Positions 1 to 5,665 of a stretch of 15,525 nucleotides of DNA are shown here, piece after piece (positions within the stretch are counted from its first letter, which is position 1; each line of letters starts with the position of its first letter). Source of the stretch: CAYGVT01 sp964353355 (GTDB lineage: Archaea; Thermoplasmatota; DTKX01; GCA-020343715); contig CAYGVT010000035.1 in NCBI GenBank assembly GCA_964353355.1, positions 1-15,525 on the forward strand. The letters run 5' to 3'. The notes beneath the pieces were generated by a model. It did not search any database and had not been told where the DNA came from. It was given only the letters and a program-made list of their open reading frames with translations. Made by a program: the position numbers and the translations under genes.

Positions 1-366
1 CAGCGGGTGCGGGTCGGTCGAGTCGAGCGGGTAGTTGTCGTTGTCCGTGTTCGGGTTCAGCGGGTTCGTGCCCTCGCGGAACTCACGGAGGTTCGTCCAC
101 CCGTCGTTGTCGGAGTCGAAGTTGTCGTCCCTGATGTTCGCTGGATCGAGGCCGTACATGACCTCCCAACCGTCCCAGCACCCGCCACCATCGGTGTCGG
201 GGTTGAGGGGGTTGGTGCCCGCGCGGAACTCGTCCAGGTTGCCCAGCTTGTCGCCGTCGGGGTCCGCCTTCTTGTCCGTGGGGTCCGTCGGACCCCAGGC
301 GAACGCCGTGGAGGCGAACGCGGAGGCGACCATCAAAACCGCTATCAGAATCGCAGCCTTCCTCAT
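1..366 (-). CDS. Secreted calcium-binding-repeat protein (thrombospondin type 3-like), partial, C-terminus off the window
   Basis: The first 122 residues are visible and the frame stays open at the left edge. Residues 1-23 form a clear Sec signal peptide (basic MRK start, hydrophobic core, AFA before the likely cleavage site). Next come Asp/Asn-rich repeats, including two copies of an EFR-x-GTNPLNP unit about 50 residues apart with DPDGD and DSDNDG loops before them. This DxDxDG pattern is typical of thrombospondin type 3-like calcium-binding repeats in archaeal surface proteins. The ATG at 366-364 has a GGTGAG ribosome-binding site a few bases upstream and a strong TATA box at 417-426. Calcium binding and a surface location are inferred from the family. 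Total length, further domains and partner are unknown. It lies downstream of another exported protein on the same strand but has its own promoter. Confidence 0.82.
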   Translation of the reverse strand, partial: MRKAAILIAVLMVASAFASTAFAWGPTDPTDKKADPDGDKLGNLDEFRAGTNPLNPDTDGGGCWDGWEVMYGLDPANIRDDNFDSDNDGWTNLREFREGTNPLNPNTDNDNYPLDSTDPHPL

Positions 367-416
367 TTCACTCACCTTGGGTTATCTTTCTATTGAGCTT
401 CCCTACAGTGGGGAGG

Positions 417-426
417 CTATTTATAG
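417..426 (-). promoter_or_regulatory. TATA box (CTATAAATAG) for the calcium-repeat protein
   Basis: Read on the minus strand this is CTATAAATAG, a near-ideal archaeal box A. Transcription would start near 392-396, giving a leader of about 30 nt that contains the GGTGAG site before the ATG at 366. Confidence 0.7.
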
Positions 427-457
427 TTTATCGAACACTTTTCGAAGGTTCTCGGGC

Positions 458-2953
458 CTAGCCAGCACCTCGCGTTCGAGCAGTTTTCGACCCCCGGGCG
501 ACGATGGTGGCGGTCCCCACGGCAGCCAGCATGGCCAGAGCGGCCATGGCCGCCCCTGGCCCCGGGATGAACCCGGAGACCTCCTTGACCTCGATGGTGC
601 CGGTCGCGGACTTGACCTTGGCGTTCTTCGCGTTCTGGAACTCGAAGAAGAAGGTCCACTTGCCCGCCTTGTCGAGCTTGGTGTTGAAGTAGTAGAGCTT
701 GCCGTCCTTGACGTCCTTGTCGGTGTCGTCGTACTCCTGCAGGTTCTCGTAGACGTAGTTGCCGTCCCGACCGTAGGCGAGCTTGGCAGACGTCGGGTAG
801 TCGCCCTCGACGTCGGTGTACCTGACCAGGAACTCGACGACCGTCTCGGTGTCGGCCTTGGTCCTGTTGGTCCTGCTCTCCACCACGGGCGAGTTGTTGC
901 GCTTGATCTCAAGCGTGGCCGTCGCGGCGTCGGACCACACGCCATCGTCGTCGCGGACCTTGAACGAGATGGTGTGGATCCCCACCTCGAGCGTCGAGGT
1001 CGTGAAGACCGCCTGCTCGGACAGAACGGGCTCGTAGTTGGACTCCCAGAGGTACTGGGAGATGACCCCGTCGGGGTCCGTGCCCTCGCCGGTGAAGGTG
1101 ACCGCGTCCCCGAAGAGGGAGGGGCTGGGTGCGATGCTCACGATGTGGGCCGTCGGGGGCTCGTTCTCGGCCTCGACCTCGACCTGGACGGACGCGGTGT
1201 TCTCGGACACCTTGCCCTTGTCGTCCTTGACCTGCAGCGTGGCGGTGAACACGCCCGCGGAGGCGTAGGCGTGGATGGTCTGACCCGAGGACGTCCAGCC
1301 GATCGGGGCGCCGTCGCCGAAATTGAAGAAGTATTGGGCCACGTGGCCGTCCGCGTCGGTGCTGCCGGTGCCGTCGAGCAGCACGTCGTCGCCCACCCCG
1401 ACCTTGGCGGGGCTCATGGTGAGCACGGCCACCGGGGCCTTGTTGGTGGTCGTGCCACCGGTCACGGTCACGGACACCTCGGCCGTCGACGACTCGGTAC
1501 CGTGCGTGTCGCGCACGCGAAGGGTGGCGATGTAGGTCCCCGCGGTCGTGTAGGTGTGCGTGATTGTGGACTGGGTCTGCCAGCCGGACGACGCGCCATC
1601 ACCATAGGCGAAGCTGTAACCGGCCACGCTGTCGCCCGAGTCCGGGTCCGAGCTCGTGGAACCATCGAAGGTCACGGGCTGGTTAATCTGGGGGCCCGAG
1701 GGGCGCGTCGTGAGGCGCGCCACGGGCGCTTTATTAGTGGGGGAGACCGGCATCTTGAACGTCACGAGGAACAGGTCAGAGTCCCGCATGAAGAAGACCC
1801 CGGGGTCCATCGTTCCCACGGCCACCCCGGGCTGGGTCGCCGCCAGGTCCTGGTCGCCGACGATTGTGGAGTCCTCCCAAGAATCGTTAGAAGCGTACAG
1901 TACCCTCAGATAGGCGTGCCACAACGTGTTGGGGATGAGGTTCTCCCGCAGGATGTACGTCATGTAAATGTCGTCGTTCGACGCATCAATGTCGTTCTTG
2001 AACGCGACGGACACATCGGGCAGCGAGACCTGGCCGAGCATCGCCTGAGCGACCTGGTCCTCCGTCGAGATAACGCCATTGTCGACTACTTCGAGTGTCA
2101 GGAGTCGAACCTCGTTGTTCAGGATATAGACCACGCTGAGTTCGTTATTCCTTGGGGAGTAGTCCGCCTCGAGCTGGGCCGAGTCGTATATTAGATTGCT
2201 GAAGACCTGGCGGGGGGCGATGTAATCCTCGCCGGTCGTGCCGAGGGCCGTGAAGAAGATGTTGGTCCTCGAGATTGCGTTCTGCTTCTGCAACCACACG
2301 ACGTGCGAGGAGCCATTGTTGGCCACGCCGATGCGGGCCCTCGAAACGGAGCCCCCGGTCCCAACCGTGCCCGAGACCTGCTTCGCGGCCTGCAGGACCG
2401 TGCCCGTCGACGAGAGCCTCGTCCAGTAGATGACACCACCCTCGGTCCACACGATGCAGGCGTTGCCCTGGGCATCGACGCTGATGTCTGGGTTGAGCGA
2501 GGCCGCGGGGGAGGCGAAGGCGCGCTTCACCGCGACCGTCAGGGCGCCGGCCTTCGAGAGCTGGGCGTAGAACACCTCGCCCGCGTCGTCCGTCGTGTAC
2601 GTCGCTCCGAACGTCACGTGGACCCTGTCGGCCGGGTCTATCGCGATGGCGGCATTGGCGAGGGCTGTCGAGTTCGTGGGGCTCAGGCGGACCGGCGTCC
2701 CGATGGTCGTGCCGGTTGGGCTGACCTTGCGGTAGAACAGCTGGTCGTCCCCGCCGTCGTTCCAGTAGTAGAGCAGGTGGAAGTTACCCTCCGAGTCTTG
2801 GGCCGCTCGCGGGTACCATTCCTGCGGATCGGTGTTGGTGACCTGGTGCTCCGCGGACTGCTCCAGGCCGCTCCCTGAGGGTATACAGGTCATCACAAGG
2901 AGGGCGAGCAAGGCGACCGAGAGCAGCCTTGTATAGAGCGCTTTCCCCGGCAA
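458..2953 (-). CDS. Exported beta-propeller/PKD-domain surface protein with C-terminal membrane anchor
   Basis: Numbered from the TTG at 2953-2951 (831 aa). Residues 5-29 are a signal peptide. Residues ~40-400 hold repeated blocks such as AQDSEGNFHLLY, AIDPADRVHVTF and SVDAQGNACIVW, typical of BNR/sialidase-like propeller blades. PKD domains follow at ~408-497 (YGDG, HTYTTAGTY) and ~505-594 (FGDG), a more diverged one at ~598-683, and a fourth beta-sandwich-like segment at ~687-789. Residues 794-800 read GFIPGPG, followed by a helix at ~801-819 and a basic tail, the layout of archaeal C-terminal anchor or sorting signals. The frame is open upstream to a GTG at 3052, but the TTG directly precedes the signal peptide, has GGTGGTGG just upstream and fits a TATA candidate at 2991-3000. 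Likely role is cell-surface binding or adhesion; the ligand is unknown and no catalytic motif is visible. Confidence 0.85.
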   Translation of the reverse strand: MPGKALYTRLLSVALLALLVMTCIPSGSGLEQSAEHQVTNTDPQEWYPRAAQDSEGNFHLLYYWNDGGDDQLFYRKVSPTGTTIGTPVRLSPTNSTALANAAIAIDPADRVHVTFGATYTTDDAGEVFYAQLSKAGALTVAVKRAFASPAASLNPDISVDAQGNACIVWTEGGVIYWTRLSSTGTVLQAAKQVSGTVGTGGSVSRARIGVANNGSSHVVWLQKQNAISRTNIFFTALGTTGEDYIAPRQVFSNLIYDSAQLEADYSPRNNELSVVYILNNEVRLLTLEVVDNGVISTEDQVAQAMLGQVSLPDVSVAFKNDIDASNDDIYMTYILRENLIPNTLWHAYLRVLYASNDSWEDSTIVGDQDLAATQPGVAVGTMDPGVFFMRDSDLFLVTFKMPVSPTNKAPVARLTTRPSGPQINQPVTFDGSTSSDPDSGDSVAGYSFAYGDGASSGWQTQSTITHTYTTAGTYIATLRVRDTHGTESSTAEVSVTVTGGTTTNKAPVAVLTMSPAKVGVGDDVLLDGTGSTDADGHVAQYFFNFGDGAPIGWTSSGQTIHAYASAGVFTATLQVKDDKGKVSENTASVQVEVEAENEPPTAHIVSIAPSPSLFGDAVTFTGEGTDPDGVISQYLWESNYEPVLSEQAVFTTSTLEVGIHTISFKVRDDDGVWSDAATATLEIKRNNSPVVESRTNRTKADTETVVEFLVRYTDVEGDYPTSAKLAYGRDGNYVYENLQEYDDTDKDVKDGKLYYFNTKLDKAGKWTFFFEFQNAKNAKVKSATGTIEVKEVSGFIPGPGAAMAALAMLAAVGTATIVARGSKTARTRGAG

Positions 2954-2990
2954 GGTGCCACCACCAGGTCGGGCGTTAGTGAGTTTGGGT

Positions 2991-3000
2991 GGATAAACGT
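2991..3000 (-). promoter_or_regulatory. Candidate TATA box for the PKD protein
   Basis: The minus strand reads ACGTTTATCC, a moderate box A match. A start about 25 nt downstream (near 2970) would leave a short leader holding GGTGGTGG (2958-2965) before the TTG at 2953. This supports the internal start over the GTG at 3052. Confidence 0.35.
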
Positions 3001-3100
3001 TGCGGTATTGAAGGGGTTCCAACGAGTACTGGCTGATTAGCATCCCCACCACGCTGGCCGGTCACTCCGCTCACCGTCAGTGCGCTTGGATGAGGCAATG

Positions 3101-3110
3101 TTTGAAATAT
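3101..3110 (+). promoter_or_regulatory. Candidate TATA box for tRNA-Arg
   Basis: TTTGAAATAT stands out as an AT-rich island centred about 29 nt before the first base of the tRNA. That is the usual archaeal distance for a promoter starting at or just before the mature 5' end. Confidence 0.45.
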
Positions 3111-3133
3111 GCCAAGCCCCATCCGAAGGCCAA

Positions 3134-3207
3134 GGGCCCGTGGCCAAGTGGATCAAGGCACCTGCCTTCTAAGCAGGAGATCGCGGGTTCGAATCCCGCC
3201 GGGTCCG
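3134..3207 (+). tRNA. tRNA-Arg (anticodon TCT)
   Basis: A full cloverleaf can be drawn by eye. The acceptor stem pairs 3134-3140 (GGGCCCG) with 3200-3206 (CGGGTCC), including one G-U pair. The D-stem is GCC/GGC (3143-3145 with 3157-3159). The anticodon stem is CCTGC/GCAGG around loop CTTCTAA, placing anticodon TCT at 3168-3170. The variable loop has 5 nt. The T-stem is GCGGG/CCCGC around TTCGAAT. The discriminator base is G3207 and the CCA end is not encoded. There is no intron. It reads AGA codons and probably AGG by wobble. Confidence 0.97.
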
Positions 3208-3229
3208 CCTGACCTCCAGGTGTGGAGAC

Positions 3230-3700
3230 ATGGCCAAGGCGAAGGACAAGGACGGGCCGGACGCCGAGGGCAAGGCCAAGGCCGTCAAGTGCGAGCCCGC
3301 CAAGCCCTGGGCGGTCGTTCCGCCCGAGCTCCAGGACATCTTCGTCGTGCAGCGCCATGAGGCCTCCCGCCTCCACTGGGACCTCCGCCTGTCCATGGAC
3401 GGCGTGCTCAAGAGCTGGGCCGTGCCCAAGGAGCCCCCGGTCGAGAAGGGCACCAAGCGCCTCGCCGTCATGGTCGACGACCACGACCTCAGTTACCACG
3501 ACTTCGAGGGCGTCATCGAGGAGGGCAACTACGGGGCGGGCAAGGTCGAGATGTGGGACCGCGGCCGCTACCGCCTCGTGGGGCGGTCGCTCACGAAGAT
3601 CGAGGTCGAGCTCGAGGGCGCGCGGCTCAAGGGGCGGTATGTCCTGGTACGGTTCGCCAAGGGCGGCGACAAGGCCTGGCTGTTCTTCCGCGCGGCTTGA
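3230..3700 (+). CDS. Stand-alone DNA ligase D-type 3'-phosphoesterase
   Basis: This 156-residue protein is a single PE domain of the LigD family, with only a Lys/Asp-rich N-terminal tail of about 28 residues. The block FVVQRHEASRLHWDLRLSMD (38-57) and the motif KSWAVPKEP are diagnostic. The catalytic set known from bacterial LigD PE is complete: His43, His49, Asp51, Arg53, His85 and Tyr89. Such enzymes trim 3'-phosphate and 3'-ribonucleoside ends with a metal ion to leave a 3'-OH that can be ligated. No ligase, polymerase or Ku gene is next to it, so the end-joining partner, if any, lies elsewhere. It starts 22 nt after the tRNA with no clear promoter of its own and may be read through from it. 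The upstream AGGTGTGGAGAC stretch supplies a weak ribosome-binding site. Confidence 0.93.
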   Translation: MAKAKDKDGPDAEGKAKAVKCEPAKPWAVVPPELQDIFVVQRHEASRLHWDLRLSMDGVLKSWAVPKEPPVEKGTKRLAVMVDDHDLSYHDFEGVIEEGNYGAGKVEMWDRGRYRLVGRSLTKIEVELEGARLKGRYVLVRFAKGGDKAWLFFRAA

Positions 3701-3756
3701 GATGCGAACCCCGTGCGCACCCGCTCAGTCTCATTCGGGGAGATTCTGGACCCAAC

Positions 3757-3766
3757 CGTTATATCC
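3757..3766 (+). promoter_or_regulatory. Candidate TATA box (CGTTATATCC) for the 101-residue orphan
   Basis: CGTTATATCC lies after the phosphoesterase stop and 38 nt before the ATG at 3805. Transcription would begin near 3787, giving a leader of about 18 nt. This supports the short start rather than the longer open frame that runs back into the upstream gene. Confidence 0.5.
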
Positions 3767-3804
3767 GATGGACGCCCGCTTCCGGTATCCCGAGTGGTGT
3801 CCCG

Positions 3805-4110
3805 ATGCCCGGCACAGCTAGGCGCAACAAGTCGGCGCCCGACCCCGCCCCCCAGGAAAGCGCTCAATCGCCCATAGAGATGGACATCATGCGGCTAAAC
3901 GCCGGGCCCGAGGAGCGCATCGTCGTCCGGCCCGCGCCGGGCGGCGGGAAGGTCGAGTACGAGTTCTGGGACGAGGCCGGGGCCTCGCTGCAGTACAAGG
4001 ATTGGCGCAGGGCGGCGGGCGGGGAGATACGCCTCTACGACGCGGACGGATTCAACACGCTCGAGATGACGGTGGGCGAGCCCAGGAAGAGCCGTCCAGC
4101 TGCGGTGTAG
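3805..4110 (+). CDS. Hypothetical small soluble protein (101 aa)
   Basis: I do not recognise this protein. The first ~25 residues are Pro/Ala/Ser-rich with a basic patch (RRNK) and look disordered. From Met26 a compact segment follows with alternating charged and hydrophobic residues (RIVVRPAP, KVEYEFWDE, EIRLYDADG), suggesting a small mostly beta fold. The tail is basic (EPRKSRP). There is no Cys, no membrane segment and no signal peptide. The ATG at 3805 was chosen because the TATA candidate at 3757-3766 sits at the right distance; an alternative start is Met26 at 3880. The open frame extends further upstream, but there it runs through the phosphoesterase gene in another frame and is unlikely to be coding. 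The codon pattern shows the G/C third-position bias of its neighbours, supporting a real gene. Confidence 0.6.
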   Translation: MPGTARRNKSAPDPAPQESAQSPIEMDIMRLNAGPEERIVVRPAPGGGKVEYEFWDEAGASLQYKDWRRAAGGEIRLYDADGFNTLEMTVGEPRKSRPAAV

Positions 4111-4298
4111 CGACGTCCGCCCACACGGCCACCGCCCCTGATGGTTTCGGACCGATGCACCTCCATGAAGGTGGACCATCTACAAGCCTTGTGCCTCTCC
4201 CCTAACGCCCTTCGGATGACCACCCCACCCTCAAGTGACAAGCGGCCATCTGAGGAGGGAGGTCATGATGTCCCCTCCCCTACAATTCTGCGACAAGT

Positions 4299-4307
4299 CT
4301 AAATCCA
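4299..4307 (+). promoter_or_regulatory. Candidate TATA box for the DUF1801 gene
   Basis: TCTAAATCC is centred about 26 nt before the ATG at 4329, so the transcript would be leaderless or nearly so. The rest of 4111-4328 holds no gene I can support. It has two short inverted repeats (CACCT/AGGTG near 4158-4173 and GGGAGG/CCTCCC near 4256-4278) of uncertain meaning. Confidence 0.35.
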
Positions 4308-4328
4308 TCTCCTCTAATCCGCAAAGGG

Positions 4329-4718
4329 ATGACCATGAAGAAGGCGTCGAAGACCGCTCCGGCGAAGGACGTGGACGAGTACATCGCAATGACCCAGAAG
4401 GATGCCCGGGCCACCCTTGGGGAGCTGCGAAGGGTGATCAAGGCCACCGCGCCCAAGGCATCCGAGGTCATCAGCTACCGGATACCGGTGTACAAGTACC
4501 ACGGCATGCTGGTGGGCTTCTCCGCATCGAAGGACCACTGCGGTTTCCACCTAATGAGCAAGGCCCTCATGGCCGTGCACAGGGAGGAGCTCAAGGCCTA
4601 TGGCACCGCGATAGCGACCATCCATTTCCCCTACGACAGGCCAGTTCCGGTCGCTCTCGTGAGAAGGCTCGTCAAGGCAAGGATGAAGGATAACGAGGCA
4701 CGCCTCGCGAGCAAGTAA
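4329..4718 (+). CDS. DUF1801 / YdhG-like small protein
   Basis: This 129-residue protein matches the DUF1801 family (YdhG-like, related to a proposed frataxin-like fold) over almost its whole length. Family hallmarks are VDEYIAMT (15-22), the helix through GELRRVIKATAPKASEVISY, then RIPVYKYHGMLVGFSASKDH and HFPYDRPVP before a C-terminal LVKARM helix. Members are small cytosolic proteins of uncertain function; some have been discussed as iron-handling proteins, but no metal site can be proved from this sequence. There are two possible starts, ATG at 4329 and ATG at 4335. The first fits a leaderless transcript from the TATA candidate at 4299-4307; the second would use AAAGGGATGA as a ribosome-binding site. 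It stands alone between an orphan gene and eL41 and is not obviously part of an operon. Confidence 0.85.
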   Translation: MTMKKASKTAPAKDVDEYIAMTQKDARATLGELRRVIKATAPKASEVISYRIPVYKYHGMLVGFSASKDHCGFHLMSKALMAVHREELKAYGTAIATIHFPYDRPVPVALVRRLVKARMKDNEARLASK

Positions 4719-4759
4719 AAGGGATAAAGATGAACGAGTGATCAGGCCTGTCAGGCGAT

Positions 4760-4816
4760 GCCATCCGCTCACATCCAGATGAGGGAGATGGCGGTCGACG
4801 GGGTCGTTCCGTCGAC
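4760..4816. repeat. Two consecutive inverted repeats (hairpins) between DUF1801 and eL41
   Basis: The first pairs GCCATC (4760-4765) with GATGGC (4787-4792), with an inner CTC/GAG pairing. The second is a perfect 8-bp stem, GTCGACGG (4794-4801) with CCGTCGAC (4809-4816), around a 7-nt loop. They lie in a 173-nt gap. They could form an RNA terminator structure, an operator, or a small structured RNA. No T-run follows, so a simple terminator is not shown. Confidence 0.4.
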
Positions 4817-4848
4817 GGTGCCTCCACGTCCACGGCGGGCCAAAATCA

Positions 4849-4857
4849 TATTATACC
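4849..4857 (+). promoter_or_regulatory. TATA box for the eL41 gene
   Basis: The AT-rich island CAAAATCATATTATACC ends in a good box A match about 38 nt before the ATG at 4892. It predicts a transcript start near 4879 and a leader containing GAGGA. Confidence 0.55.
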
Positions 4858-4891
4858 CCTAGGGCTTTCCCCCTCAAGCCGAGGAACGCTG

Positions 4892-4996
4892 ATGAAGAGG
4901 AGTTCACGGGCCTGGAAGAAGCGCGGCAACATGCGCTGGAAGTGGCGCAAGAAGAAGATGCGCCGGCGCATCCGCGAGCAGCGGCGACGCGGCTAA
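4892..4996 (+). CDS. rpl41e: Large-subunit ribosomal protein eL41 (34 aa)
   Basis: This tiny gene encodes 34 residues, over half of them Arg or Lys. The core from Met14, MRWKWRKKKMRRRIREQRRR, matches the single basic helix of eL41 (consensus MRxKWRKKRMRRLKRKRR). eL41 bridges the two ribosomal subunits and is restricted to archaea and eukaryotes. Here there are 13 extra residues ahead of the classic start (MKRSSRAWKKRGN). They could be a genuine extension, or translation could start at the internal ATG at 4931 and give 21 residues. The outer ATG is preferred because GAGGA lies about 8 nt upstream and a TATA box sits at the right distance. The gene is monocistronic. The 71 nt after it show nothing I can name. 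Confidence 0.88.
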   Translation: MKRSSRAWKKRGNMRWKWRKKKMRRRIREQRRRG

Positions 4997-5067
4997 GCCC
5001 GTCCATCGGCGCCATCGTTCTTACCCGAGGCTGCAGGGTCAGCGCATGCTCTGCCCGGGCGGGGGCG

Positions 5068-5559
5068 TCACTCGTACGCCCAGACCTTATCGCCCACCCA
5101 ATGGATGGTGCGCACGGCCTTGCCCTTCTCGGCGGCCGCCATGTCGGGCCCCGACATCATGGCGCGGCCCACCGCTAGCGGGCGCTTGTGGCGAGCGTCG
5201 CGCACCCACACCCAGTCGCCCTCCTTGATGCCCTCGTCCGCGGCAACGACGCCGGGCGCCATGCAGTCGGCCCCGTTCGCGAGGAACGGCACAGCGCCCT
5301 CGTCCACGTCGACCCAGCCCCTGGGCGGCGTGCGCTTGAGCAGCGTGTGCAGCGTCGGGAACGGCACGCCGTCGACGATGATGTAGGCGACGCGGTCCCG
5401 TATGAGCAGGTAGTCCATGTCGAGCCCCGTGGCACGGTCGACCGCGGGCTCGGTCGCGAGCAGGTCCTCGCCTACGGACGCCCGCACGAGCGCGCCCAGC
5501 TCCTCGACCTCCCTCGCGCGCAGGCGGTGGCGCTTGCGGAACGAAAGCTCCGTCGTCAT
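5068..5559 (-). CDS. Archaeal PUA-domain RNA-binding protein (pre-PUA/MCT-1-like)
   Basis: This 163-residue protein (from the ATG at 5559) has the two-part layout of archaeal pre-PUA plus PUA proteins related to MCT-1/Tma20. Residues 1-79 form the pre-PUA part, beginning with the typical FRKRHRLRAREVEEL helix. Residues 83-161 form the PUA domain, with GWVDVDEGAVPFLANGADCM, GDWVWVRDARHKRPLAVGRA and the closing GDKVWAYE strand. PUA domains bind structured RNA. The eukaryotic relatives act in translation re-initiation and 40S recycling, so a translation role is a family-based inference. The frame is also open to ATG codons at 5598 and 5595, but those add an unconserved Pro-rich tail; GAGGAG just before 5559 supports the shorter start. 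It is divergent from coxB and shares a TATA-like element with it. Confidence 0.87.
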   Translation of the reverse strand: MTTELSFRKRHRLRAREVEELGALVRASVGEDLLATEPAVDRATGLDMDYLLIRDRVAYIIVDGVPFPTLHTLLKRTPPRGWVDVDEGAVPFLANGADCMAPGVVAADEGIKEGDWVWVRDARHKRPLAVGRAMMSGPDMAAAEKGKAVRTIHWVGDKVWAYE

Positions 5560-5632
5560 GCTCCTCGGCAGCAGGGGAGGTTGCTGCGGCGTCATCAAAT
5601 TTACGGTCAGGGCACTGAAGGGTACCGGAATA

Positions 5633-5642
5633 GATATTTATC
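5633..5642. promoter_or_regulatory. TATA-like element between the PUA gene and coxB, usable on both strands
   Basis: GATATTTATC reads GATAAATATC on the other strand, so both orientations contain a box A-like core. On plus it is centred about 28 nt before the coxB ATG (5666), giving a leaderless coxB mRNA. On minus it would start the PUA transcript near 5610. No second AT-rich element of similar quality lies in the 106-nt gap. Confidence 0.5.
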
Positions 5643-5665
5643 GTCAGGTTAGATGCGGCCCGACG

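Noticed and set aside
35..2194. A 719-codon open frame on the plus strand
   Set aside because: It is antisense to the calcium-repeat and PKD genes. Its translation is low-complexity Val/Gly/Leu/Arg/Asp, typical of a shadow frame in G+C-rich DNA.
2888..2953. Lipoprotein signal (VMTC) in the PKD protein
   Set aside because: The residues before the Cys do not fit the usual lipobox; a normal Sec signal and a C-terminal anchor explain the protein better.
4725..4770. C/D-box small RNA
   Set aside because: Stretches such as GATGA and GTGATCA resemble C boxes, but no properly spaced C, D', C' and D set could be found.
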